DNA of 60,289 nt from the NCBI RefSeq assembly GCF_014851685.1, contig NZ_JACVAC010000023.1:1-60289 (forward strand). The letters run 5' to 3'. The DNA is from Pseudomonas sp. PDM05 (GTDB lineage Bacteria > Pseudomonadota > Gammaproteobacteria > Pseudomonadales > Pseudomonadaceae). The notes under the pieces are model-generated. The model did not search any database, was not told where the DNA came from, and was given only the letters and a program-made list of their open reading frames with translations. This document shows positions 46,546-54,025 of this stretch, piece by piece (positions within the stretch are counted from its first letter, which is position 1; each line of letters opens with the position of its first letter). The translations under genes and the position numbers were made by a program.

Positions 46546-47625
46546 ATGAGCGCAGTGTTTGAAATGCATATCCAGGTCGGTGGCGACCCGCGGCACCTGG
46601 CCGAATTCACCGCCGTGCACGCCGAGATGGCCAAGCTCGGCCATCCTGCCCGCCCGGATGTGGACTGGGCGAGGGTGGAGCAGGGCTGTCTGGCGCTGTT
46701 CCAGAGCAATGGCGTGGAGCTCAACAGCGCGTGTTTCTACACCTTGGCCCGCGGCCAGCGCCACGGGCTGGAGGGCATCGTCCAGGGCGCGGTGCTGCTC
46801 ACGGCGTTGGTGGGCGAGTGGTCGCGCTTGTGGCCGCCGATGGTGACGGTGCGCCAGACCTTGCTGGAGTGGTTGTGCGAGCAACTGCAACGGTTGGTGC
46901 GCAGCCTCGCGGGGATGTCGCCAAGCGTGAGCGTGCTGCTGCAGTTGGAGGTTGAATTGGCGCGTTTGCAGGCACGCCTGCTGCCGCTGCTTGGCGGGCC
47001 GTTATTGACGTTGGAGTCGCTACGCCAGCAGGTCAGCCAGTTGAGCCAGCGCTTGGAGCCGCAACGGCTGCCAAGCGCAACGGCCCCGGCGTGGCCAGCC
47101 CCCGTGGTGATCCTGCCGCCGCCAGCCCTGCCAATGCGCAAGCCGCGCCGGGGGTTGTGGCTGGGCGCCGGGGTGCTGGCGACGGCCATGGTCACCGGGC
47201 TGTGGCTCAGCGGGGCAGACAGTGACAAGCCGTCCCTGCCCGAGCCGATCCGGCTGGACAGCCTGGCGCTGTTCGACCCCGGCAGTTCAACCCTCAAGCC
47301 CGGTTCGACCAAAGTCCTGATCAACGCCTTGGTGGGCATCAAGGCCCAGCCGGGCTGGCTGATCGTCATCGCCGGGCACACCGATGCGAGTGGCACCGTC
47401 GAGCACAACCTGGCCCTGTCCCACGCCCGCGCCAGCGCCGTACGCGATTGGATGCAACGCATGGGCGACCTCGCCGACAGCTGCTTTGCCGTGCAGGGGC
47501 TGGCCGCCAGCCAACCGATTGCCAGCAACCAAACCGAGGCCGGGCGTAGCGCCAATCGGCGTGTGGACATTCAACTGGTGCCACAGGTGGGCGCGTGTGA
47601 GGAGCCCGCACGGGCGCAGGAATAA
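46546..47625 (+). CDS. T6SS protein: ImpA_N (TssA/VasL-like) domain, one membrane helix, OmpA domain
   Basis: Probable second peptidoglycan anchor of the machine. The 359-residue product begins with an ImpA_N-like domain (about 10-130: GDPRHLAEFTAVHAEMAKLGHPARPDVDWARVEQGCL) related to TssA/VasL, a helical linker with Leu-rich heptads (about 125-175), a Pro-rich stretch, one membrane helix (about 203-222, GLWLGAGVLATAMVTGLWL) and a periplasmic OmpA domain (about 232-350: LDSLALFDPGSSTLKPGSTKV ... IVIAGHTDASG ... SANRRVDIQLVP). The OmpA part is nearly the same as in the 24749 protein. TAAGGAG precedes the ATG. Last gene of the T6SS run; a terminator follows. Confidence 0.83.
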   Translation: MSAVFEMHIQVGGDPRHLAEFTAVHAEMAKLGHPARPDVDWARVEQGCLALFQSNGVELNSACFYTLARGQRHGLEGIVQGAVLLTALVGEWSRLWPPMVTVRQTLLEWLCEQLQRLVRSLAGMSPSVSVLLQLEVELARLQARLLPLLGGPLLTLESLRQQVSQLSQRLEPQRLPSATAPAWPAPVVILPPPALPMRKPRRGLWLGAGVLATAMVTGLWLSGADSDKPSLPEPIRLDSLALFDPGSSTLKPGSTKVLINALVGIKAQPGWLIVIAGHTDASGTVEHNLALSHARASAVRDWMQRMGDLADSCFAVQGLAASQPIASNQTEAGRSANRRVDIQLVPQVGACEEPARAQE

Positions 47626-47726
47626 CCCGCGCCGCAGCCTGAATACGAGTTGTCCCCGCTTCCCATGTCACCCCCCATCGGCCAAATCCCTTAATTTTCC
47701 AGCCCTACCGGATGCCCCTCCAGGCG

Positions 47727-47748
47727 TGCGGCTGCGTCCGCATTTTTT
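47727..47748 (+). terminator. Rho-independent terminator of the T6SS run
   Basis: TGCGG (47727-47731), 6-base loop, CCGCA (47738-47742), then TTTTTT (47743-47748). The stem is short, but the T-run is good and it sits 100 bp after the last T6SS gene. A REPIN follows. Confidence 0.6.
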
Positions 47749-47781
47749 AACCGGCACCTCTTTTGGATGATAAAGATCAAC

Positions 47782-47871
47782 TGTGGGAGCGGGCTTGCTC
47801 GCGAAAGCAGTGTGACAGTCACTGAATATGCTGACTGATTCACCGCATTCGCGAGCAAGCCCGCTCCCACA
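47782..47871. repeat. REPIN hairpin after the T6SS run
   Basis: Same family as 14743-14832: arms TGTGGGAGCGGGCTTGCTCG and inverse complement, with inner arms GCGAAAGCAGTGTGACAGT/ACTGATTCACCGCATTCGC that pair imperfectly. It lies between convergent T6SS and LuxR genes. Confidence 0.9.
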
Positions 47872-47904
47872 CAAGCCCGCTCTCATATTTAGAACTGTGT
47901 TGGC

Positions 47905-48576
47905 TCAGACATCCGCGGTTTGCTCTGTTGAGTACATCCACCGCAACAACGAATGTCGTCCACTGATCCCCAGCTTGATCGACGCGCGCTTGAGGTAGCT
48001 CTCAATCGTGTTGACCTTCAACGCCAACTGCTCGGCCAACTCCGGTGCGGTACGCCCGGCCAGCAGGCCAACGCACACTTCCAGTTCACGTTTGGACAGG
48101 GTCAGCCCCGATTGCACCAGGCGCTCTTCGATGCGTCGGCGCAGGGTTTCGAGGCCTTGGTTTTGCGGCGCCGTGCCATCGTTGTCCAGGCGGCACGGCT
48201 GGATCGCGGCGATGTGCTTTTCCACCATGGGCAGCAGCAGGGTGGAAAAGTCCTGCAGCATGCTGCGCTCCTGGGCGGAGAAGTTGGCCGACTGGTGCGA
48301 GCGGTATACCGAGAGCACGTAGCGCACGTCGTCCTTGTGACGGGTGAGGTGCAGTTGCGCGGCCGGTTGTTCTTCGCCCATGGTCGCCACCGAATCGGTG
48401 TAGACCGGGCTGATGGTGCGACGGGTGTGGCCGTCGGAGCTCGCTCGCAATTGGCTGATATGGGTGGCGTCCACTGCCAGTTGGGTGAGGATCAGGTCAT
48501 GCAGCATGCGTGGGAAATGGCGACTGCCGGTGCTGGCGATGACCTTGCCTATATGTGGGAACAGGTGTGAGTTCAT
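47905..48576 (-). CDS. LuxR-type transcription regulator
   Basis: A DNA-binding regulator of 223 residues with an N-terminal sensing region of unclear fold (about 1-135) and a C-terminal LuxR/GerE helix-turn-helix (about 155-215: LSKRELEVCVGLLAGRTAPELAEQLALKVNTIESYLKRASIKLGI). The N-terminal part lacks obvious features of an acyl-homoserine-lactone pocket or a receiver domain, so it is a solo regulator whose signal cannot be told. ATG 48576 (MNSHLFPHIG) is preferred; the open frame extends to 48633. It is convergent with the T6SS genes. A perfect 14-bp palindrome lies about 150 bp upstream. Target genes are unknown. Confidence 0.85.
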   Translation of the reverse strand: MNSHLFPHIGKVIASTGSRHFPRMLHDLILTQLAVDATHISQLRASSDGHTRRTISPVYTDSVATMGEEQPAAQLHLTRHKDDVRYVLSVYRSHQSANFSAQERSMLQDFSTLLLPMVEKHIAAIQPCRLDNDGTAPQNQGLETLRRRIEERLVQSGLTLSKRELEVCVGLLAGRTAPELAEQLALKVNTIESYLKRASIKLGISGRHSLLRWMYSTEQTADV

Positions 48577-48724
48577 CTGCTTCGTCCATGAGTTTCGAGT
48601 GCAGGTATTCAGCCATGACGCCGCGGGAATCAACGAATGCTAGTGCGAATACCCCACAGTGAGAGCGTTTCCCGCCGAGACGTATGCTAGTACAGCCTGG
48701 CGTCGGGAAGGGGACCAATCCGGA

Positions 48725-48738
48725 TTAATCTAGATTAA
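48725..48738. promoter_or_regulatory. Perfect palindrome upstream of the LuxR-type gene
   Basis: TTAATCTAGATTAA, a perfect 14-bp palindrome in the 160-bp gap between the LuxR-type gene and the end of mdeA. It may be an operator, perhaps for self-regulation; this is a guess from position and symmetry. Confidence 0.4.
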
Positions 48739-48746
48739 AACCGCAT

Positions 48747-48776
48747 AACGGTAGTCGGACCCTTCCGACCACCGTT
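48747..48776 (-). terminator. Hairpin after mdeA
   Basis: A 13-bp stem (48747-48759 / 48764-48776, one G-T pair) with a 4-base loop, 18 bp beyond the mdeA stop. On the minus strand it is followed by ATGCGGTTTTAATC, which includes a short T-run. Likely terminator. Confidence 0.5.
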
Positions 48777-48794
48777 AAGGAAACGAGCTACGGT

Positions 48795-50039
48795 TTATTT
48801 CAGCGCATGCTCAACCGTTGCCGTATGACGCGGCGCAGCCCGCGTGCATTTGGCCAGGGCCTGCTGCACATCCGCCAGTAGGTCGGCAATGTCTTCCAGG
48901 CCCACCGATAAACGCACCAGGCCCTCGCTGATGCCGTGGTGTGCACGCTGTTCCGGGGTGTAGGTGGAATGGGTCATGCTGGCCGGGTGCTGGGCCAGTG
49001 ATTCGGCGTCGCCCAGGCTGACCGCACGGGTGAACAGTTTGAGTGCATTCATGAAGCGCCGACCGCTGTCGATGCCGCCCTTGAGTTCGAAGGCGATCAT
49101 GCCGCCGGACAGTTTCATCTGGCGCTGCGCCAACTCGTACTGTGGGAAGGATCGCAACCCTGGGTAAGTCACCCACTGCACGGCCGGGTGGGCGTCCAGG
49201 GCTTCGGCGACGGCCTGGGCGTTGGCGCAATGACGGTCCATGCGCAGGGCCAGGGTCTTGAGGCCGCGCATCAGCAGCGCCGCATCCTGCGGTGACATCA
49301 CCGCGCCGGTCAGGTCCTTGAGCCCTTGCAAGCGGATGCGTTGCGCCAGGGCGAGGCTGCTTACGGCGATACCGGCGGTGATGTCGCCGTGCCCGCTGAG
49401 GTACTTGGTGGCCGAGTGCACCACCACATCCGCGCCCAGTTCCAGCGGCCTTTGCAGATAGGGCGTGCAATAGGTGTTATCGACCACCACGGTGATATTC
49501 GGTTGCGTATGGGCGAGGGCGGCCACGGCGGCGATGTCCACCAGTTGCAGGGTGGGGTTGGCCGGGGTTTCGCAATAAATCATGCGCGTGGCGGGGGTGA
49601 TTGCGGCGCGCACGGCGGCGAGATCGGTGAGGTCGACATGGCGCACCTTGATGCCGAATTCGCCGATGCCGTGGTGCAACAGCGCAAAGGTGCAACCGTA
49701 CAGGGTCTGGCTGACGAGCACTTCATCGCCGGGACGCAGCAGGGTCCAGAACGTGGCGGCAATCGCGCCCATGCCGGAACTGAACGCCACGGCGGCCTCG
49801 CCGTTTTCCAGGGTGGCCATGCGCGCTTCGAGCAACGCCAGTGTGGGGTTGGAAATGCGCGTATAGAAGTGGCCGTTGGCTTCACCGGCAAAACACGCAG
49901 CCCCGTATTCGGCGGTGGGAAAGGCGAAGGTGGCGGACAGGTAGATCGGCGGCACGAGTGCGCCGTGGTGGTCCTTGGGGTCATAACCGTGGTGGATGGC
50001 GCGGGTCGAAAAGCCGAATGCATTGTGTTTATTGTTCAT
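48795..50039 (-). CDS. mdeA: L-methionine gamma-lyase
   Basis: PLP enzyme that splits L-methionine to methanethiol, 2-oxobutyrate and ammonia in the cytoplasm. The 414-residue product is collinear with P. putida methionine gamma-lyase, with the diagnostic residues at the same numbers: Arg61 (YTRISNP), Tyr114 and Cys116 (TLYGC), the PLP Lys in SATKYLSGHGD and LKDLTG for Lys240-Asp241. Cys116 separates it from cystathionine lyases and synthases. The C-terminal tail (about 398-414) is slightly longer than the P. putida enzyme. It is divergent from an Lrp-type regulator gene, as in the P. putida mdeR-mdeA locus, but mdeB is not adjacent. Confidence 0.93.
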   Translation of the reverse strand: MNNKHNAFGFSTRAIHHGYDPKDHHGALVPPIYLSATFAFPTAEYGAACFAGEANGHFYTRISNPTLALLEARMATLENGEAAVAFSSGMGAIAATFWTLLRPGDEVLVSQTLYGCTFALLHHGIGEFGIKVRHVDLTDLAAVRAAITPATRMIYCETPANPTLQLVDIAAVAALAHTQPNITVVVDNTYCTPYLQRPLELGADVVVHSATKYLSGHGDITAGIAVSSLALAQRIRLQGLKDLTGAVMSPQDAALLMRGLKTLALRMDRHCANAQAVAEALDAHPAVQWVTYPGLRSFPQYELAQRQMKLSGGMIAFELKGGIDSGRRFMNALKLFTRAVSLGDAESLAQHPASMTHSTYTPEQRAHHGISEGLVRLSVGLEDIADLLADVQQALAKCTRAAPRHTATVEHALK

Positions 50040-50093
50040 GTCGGGCGCTCCTTATTTCCTACAATGCTATGCTCATAACCGCAGATGAACGTT

Positions 50094-50104
50094 GCAAAGT
50101 TTGC
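50094..50104. promoter_or_regulatory. Small inverted repeat between mdeA and mdeR
   Basis: GCAAAGTTTGC (5-bp arms around one base) in the 124-bp divergent gap. Lrp-family regulators often bind such short degenerate palindromes near their own gene, so this is a candidate MdeR site. Confidence 0.3.
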
Positions 50105-50163
50105 TGCCAAAACGCCGCCTCAAGGCATGAAAAACCGATAAAAACAAGGAATAGGGGCACATT

Positions 50164-50634
50164 ATGCCTGTGAGTCTGGATCGCACCGACAAAGCCCTGT
50201 TAAACGCGCTGCAAGGTAACGCCCGCCTCACCGTGGCCGAGTTGGCCGAGCGTGTTTCCCTGACCACTTCGCCGTGCTGGCGGCGGGTGCGCAACCTGGA
50301 GGAGAGCGGGGTGATCAGCGGCTACCAGGCGATCCTCTCGCCCAAAGCGCTGGGCTATGGGGTGACGGCGTTCGTGAGCATCATGATGGAGAGCCATACC
50401 CAGGAAATCGCCCGTGCATTCGAGCAGCGGCTGCTGGCGATCCCGGAGATCGTCGCGTGTCATAACGTCTCGGGGCGCTATGACTTTTTGCTGGAAGTGG
50501 TGGCCAAGGACCTCGAGTCGTTTGGCGAATTTGCACGGGAAGTGTTGCAGACGCTGCCGTGTGTCAAAGAGATCTATTCGAGCTTTTCCTACAAGTCGGT
50601 GCGGCCGTTGCGGGTGATTCCCTTGCCCCAATAA
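50164..50634 (+). CDS. mdeR: Lrp/AsnC-family regulator of methionine gamma-lyase
   Basis: Likely methionine-responsive activator of the divergent mdeA. The 156-residue product has the Lrp layout: an N-terminal helix-turn-helix (about 5-55: LDRTDKALLNALQGNARLTVAELAERVSLTTSPCWRRVRNLEESGVI) and a C-terminal RAM ligand-binding domain (about 70-150, with VSGRYDFLLEVVAKDLESF). Identity with P. putida MdeR rests on position and family, not on a direct comparison. Confidence 0.85.
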   Translation: MPVSLDRTDKALLNALQGNARLTVAELAERVSLTTSPCWRRVRNLEESGVISGYQAILSPKALGYGVTAFVSIMMESHTQEIARAFEQRLLAIPEIVACHNVSGRYDFLLEVVAKDLESFGEFAREVLQTLPCVKEIYSSFSYKSVRPLRVIPLPQ

Positions 50635-50768
50635 CGCACATACCAACCCCGTATCGAGGCGATAGGGCGGGGCAGCCTAAGCTAATTCTAAAAAGTTATT
50701 TATTGAGGTTTTTTAAGATCATTTAGATTGGTTGCTCCCACCATAGACGTTCATGGAGTGAGCCGCCG

Positions 50769-51806
50769 ATGTCCCAGCTTCAGTCAATCACCACCTTGCC
50801 GTTGCTCGACTTGTCGCAGCTCGACGCAGGCCCGCAACAGCGTCAGCAGTTCCTCGATGAGCTGCGGTTTGCCGCGCGGCATATCGGCTTTTTCTACCTC
50901 ACCGGCCATGGCATCGACGCGGCGCTGCTGGCCGAGGTGCAGCAGCAGGCGCGGGCATTTTTTGCCTTGCCCGAGGCCGACAAACTCGCCGTCGGCATGC
51001 TCAACTCGCCACATTTTCGCGGCTACAACCGCGCCGCCTCGGAGATCACCCGTGGCCAGCCGGACCTGCGCGAACAGTTCGATGTCGGTGCCGAGCGCGA
51101 GCCCTTGAGCGTGGCGCAACACCCGGCCGCCTGGGCCCGGCTGCAAGGCCCCAATCAATGGCCGGCGGCGTTGCCTGAGCTCAAACCACTGGTGCTCGGC
51201 TGGCAGCAGGCGATGACCCAGATGGCCTTGCGCCTGCTGCGTGCCTTCGCCCAGGCCCTGTCCCTGCCGGAAAACGCCTTTGACGCGCTGTACGGCGACA
51301 AACCCAACGAACACATCAAGCTGATCCGCTACCCCGGCCGCCATGCACAGCAAAGTCGCCAAGGCGTCGGCGCGCACAAAGACTCGGGGTTCCTCAGCTT
51401 CCTGCTGCAAGACCAGCAAGCCGGCTTGCAGGTGGAAGTGGAAGAGGGCCGTTGGATCGACGCGTCGCCGCGCCCCGACACCCTGGTGGTGAACATCGGC
51501 GAATTGCTCGAACTGGCAAGCAACGGCTACCTGCGTGCCACCGTGCACCGGGTGGTCTCGCCGCCGCTGGGCAGCGAGCGTTTGTCCCTGGCGTTTTTCC
51601 TCGGCGCGCAACTGGACGCGGTGGTGCCGGTGTACCAGTTGGCGCCCGAACTGCTGCGCGACGCCCATGGCCCCGAAAGCGACCCGCGTAACCCGTTGCT
51701 GCGCGACGTCGGTTGGAACTACCTCAAAGGCCGCCTGCGCTCGCACCCCGATGTCGCCCAACGTTTTTATACCGATGCCACGCTGCCCCAAGCACTGTCC
51801 GCCTGA
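50769..51806 (+). CDS. 2-oxoglutarate/Fe(II)-dependent oxygenase, isopenicillin-N-synthase family
   Basis: Soluble non-heme iron oxygenase of unknown substrate. The 345-residue product has the N-terminal DIOX region (LPLLDLSQLDAG ... FFYLTGHGID) and the C-terminal jelly roll with the metal triad His-Asp (GAHKDSGFLSFLLQD, about 197-199) and His (ATVHRVVSPP, about 258), followed by ERLSLAFF carrying the Arg/Ser that bind 2-oxoglutarate. It is 15 bp ahead of a MetQ-MetN-MetI importer, so it may act on a sulfur compound or amino acid brought in by that importer; this is inferred from context. The 134-bp upstream gap is AT-rich and probably holds the promoter. Confidence 0.87.
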   Translation: MSQLQSITTLPLLDLSQLDAGPQQRQQFLDELRFAARHIGFFYLTGHGIDAALLAEVQQQARAFFALPEADKLAVGMLNSPHFRGYNRAASEITRGQPDLREQFDVGAEREPLSVAQHPAAWARLQGPNQWPAALPELKPLVLGWQQAMTQMALRLLRAFAQALSLPENAFDALYGDKPNEHIKLIRYPGRHAQQSRQGVGAHKDSGFLSFLLQDQQAGLQVEVEEGRWIDASPRPDTLVVNIGELLELASNGYLRATVHRVVSPPLGSERLSLAFFLGAQLDAVVPVYQLAPELLRDAHGPESDPRNPLLRDVGWNYLKGRLRSHPDVAQRFYTDATLPQALSA

Positions 51807-51821
51807 TCAGGAGATCACCCC

Positions 51822-52616
51822 ATGTTGAAAAAAACCGCGCTTTCCCTGGCAGTGTTGCTCGCTTCATTCAGCGTGTCGGCCGCCGATGCCTTGCGTGTTG
51901 CCGCCGACCCGATTCCCCATGCGCAGATCCTCGAATATGTGCAGAAACTCGACCCGGGCCTGAACCTCAAAATCATCGAGATCCCCAGCGGTGTGAACTC
52001 CAACGAGCTGCTCGCCCACGGCGATGTGGACGCCAATTACTTCCAGCACCTGCCGTACCTCAATTCCCAGGAGCAGGCGCTCGGCCAGAAATTCAGCGTC
52101 GCGGCCACTGTGCATATCGAGCCGTTGGGCATCTATTCGCGGCGTCACAACAGCTTCGCCCAAGTGCCGGACAAGGGCACCGTCGCCGTGCCGAACAACG
52201 TCACCAACCTCAGCCGTGCGCTGTACCTGCTGCAAGCCAATGGCCTGATCAAGCTCAAACCGGGTTTCAACGATGCGGCCAAGGACCAGGCCACGCCGAA
52301 AGACATCGCCGAGAACCCCAAGCACCTGAAGATCCTGGAGATCGAATCACCGCAAATCCCCCGTGCGCTGGACGATGTGGACCTGGCGGTGATCAACGGC
52401 AACTTCGCCCTTGAAGCCGGCCTGGAACCGGCCAAGGACGCGCTGGGCCTGGAAGCGGCCAAGGGCAACCCCTATGCCAACATCCTGGTGACTACGCCGA
52501 AACTGGCCAAAGACCCGCGCATCGAGCAGTTGGCCAAGGACTTGCGTTCGCCCCAGGTGGCCAAGTTCATTACCGAGAAATACGCCGGTTCGGTGATCCC
52601 GGTGGCGGCCGAATGA
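51822..52616 (+). CDS. metQ: Periplasmic substrate-binding protein, MetQ/NlpA family
   Basis: Binds substrate (methionine or a related compound) for the adjacent ABC importer. The 264-residue product has a cleaved signal peptide (about 1-20, ending SVSA) with no lipobox Cys, so it is soluble rather than a lipoprotein like E. coli MetQ. Family blocks: LRVAADPIPHAQILEYV, SNELLAHGDVDANYFQHLPYL, AVPNNVTNLSRALYLLQANGLI, DDVDLAVINGNFALEAGL and the NPYANILV-KLAKDP end. It overlaps metN by 4 bp. Substrate is not certain. Confidence 0.9.
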   Translation: MLKKTALSLAVLLASFSVSAADALRVAADPIPHAQILEYVQKLDPGLNLKIIEIPSGVNSNELLAHGDVDANYFQHLPYLNSQEQALGQKFSVAATVHIEPLGIYSRRHNSFAQVPDKGTVAVPNNVTNLSRALYLLQANGLIKLKPGFNDAAKDQATPKDIAENPKHLKILEIESPQIPRALDDVDLAVINGNFALEAGLEPAKDALGLEAAKGNPYANILVTTPKLAKDPRIEQLAKDLRSPQVAKFITEKYAGSVIPVAAE

Positions 52617-53359
52617 TCGTTGTCGACGGCGTCAGCAAAACCTACGCCGACGGCCAGCCGGCGGCGCTGGATAATGTGTCGTTGCAGATTGCCGACGGTT
52701 CGATCTTCGGCATCGTCGGGCGCAGCGGCGCGGGCAAGAGCACCTTGCTGCGTTGCCTGAACCTGCTGGAACGGCCGAGCGCCGGGCGCATCCTGATGGA
52801 TGGCCAGGACCTCACCCAACTCACGGGCAAGGCGCTGCGTGCGCAACGCCAGCGCATCGGCATGATCTTCCAGGGCTTCAACCTGCTGCATTCGCGCAAC
52901 GTCGCGGATAACGTCGCGGTGCCGCTGGAGATCGGCAATGTGCCCAAGCCCGAGCGCGTGGCGCGGGTCGCCGAGTTGTTGGCGTTGGTGGGTTTGAGCG
53001 ACAAGGCCCAGGCGTTTCCTTCGCAGCTCTCCGGCGGGCAGAAACAGCGCGTCGGCATTGCCCGCGCATTGGCGGCGCGCCCGGCGTATCTGTTGTCGGA
53101 CGAGGCCACCAGCGCCCTGGACCCGGAAACCACCGCATCGATCCTTGAGTTGCTGCGTGACATCAATCGGCAACTTGGCGTGACCATCGTGCTCATTACC
53201 CATGAGCTGGAGGTGGTCAAGGCGATCTGCGACAGCGCAGTGTCCCTGGCCGATGGCCGCGTCGTGGAAAGCGGCACGCTGCTGCAACTGCAGGCCGACC
53301 CCGCGTCGCGCCTTGGTCGTTCGCTGGCGCCGAGCCTGCAAGTGGCGAGGGCGGTATGA
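52613..53359 (+). CDS. metN: ABC importer ATPase, MetN family without the C-terminal NIL domain
   Basis: Drives methionine-type uptake. The 248-residue product is one ATPase domain: Walker A GRSGAGKSTLLRC, Q-loop MIFQGFNLL, signature LSGGQKQRVGIARAL, Walker B LLSDEATSALD and H-loop ITHE. Canonical MetN proteins are about 100 residues longer and end in a NIL/ACT-like domain that binds methionine and shuts off transport. Here the protein ends at the ATPase (SLQVARAV), so this feedback is probably missing. It overlaps metQ and metI by 4 bp each. Confidence 0.92.
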   Translation: MIVVDGVSKTYADGQPAALDNVSLQIADGSIFGIVGRSGAGKSTLLRCLNLLERPSAGRILMDGQDLTQLTGKALRAQRQRIGMIFQGFNLLHSRNVADNVAVPLEIGNVPKPERVARVAELLALVGLSDKAQAFPSQLSGGQKQRVGIARALAARPAYLLSDEATSALDPETTASILELLRDINRQLGVTIVLITHELEVVKAICDSAVSLADGRVVESGTLLQLQADPASRLGRSLAPSLQVARAV

Positions 53360-54021
53360 AGACCGATTGGAATGACATCCTGCAACTGCTGCTCAATGCC
53401 ACCGGCGAAACCCTGTACATGGTGCTATTGGCCGGGTTGTTTACCTTGTTGATCGGCCTGCCCCTGGGCGTAGTGCTGTTTATCAGCCGTCGCGATGGCC
53501 TGCTGCCGTTGCCGCGCCTCAATCGTGCGCTGGGCGCGGTGATCAACCTCGGGCGCTCGTTGCCGTTCGTGGTGATGCTGATTGCGTTGATCCCGCTGAC
53601 ACGGCTGATCGTCGGCACGACCTTGGGCAGCACGGCGGCGGTGGTGCCGATCACCATTGGGGCCTTTCCGTTTTTTGCACGCATCGTCGAAACCGCGTTG
53701 GACGAAGTGGACAAGGGCCGCATCGAAGCCATCGTGGCCATGGGCGGTGACATCCGCCATGTGATTTTCAAAGTGTTATTGCCCGAAGCCTTGCCGGCGC
53801 TGGTGGCCGGCGTGACGTTGACCCTGGTGATGCTGATCGGTTTTTCGTCGATGGCCGGGGTGATCGGCGGCGGCGGGCTGGGGGACTTGGCGATTCGCTA
53901 CGGTTATCAGCGCTTCAACAACCAGATCATGGTGGTCACGGTGGTTGTGCTGGTGCTGCTGGTGCAGGGCGTGCAAAGCCTGGGGGACCGCTGCGTGCGC
54001 TCACTGGCCCATCGTCGCTGA
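53356..54021 (+). CDS. metI: ABC importer permease, MetI family
   Basis: Inner-membrane permease of the importer. The 221-residue product has five predicted helices and the EAA coupling loop EAIVAMGGDIRHVIFKVLLPEALPALV (about 121-147), which docks on MetN. Typical MetI blocks include PFVVMLIALIPLTRLIVGTTLG and SMAGVIGGGGLGDLAIRYGYQRF. It ends 4 bp from the convergent MocR-type gene. Confidence 0.93.
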   Translation: MKTDWNDILQLLLNATGETLYMVLLAGLFTLLIGLPLGVVLFISRRDGLLPLPRLNRALGAVINLGRSLPFVVMLIALIPLTRLIVGTTLGSTAAVVPITIGAFPFFARIVETALDEVDKGRIEAIVAMGGDIRHVIFKVLLPEALPALVAGVTLTLVMLIGFSSMAGVIGGGGLGDLAIRYGYQRFNNQIMVVTVVVLVLLVQGVQSLGDRCVRSLAHRR

Positions 54022-54025
54022 GCCG

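Noticed and set aside
52613..54021. MetN truncated by a frameshift
   Set aside because: The stop overlaps the metI start by 4 bp in the normal operon style, and no NIL-like sequence is visible in any frame downstream, so the short form is taken as genuine.
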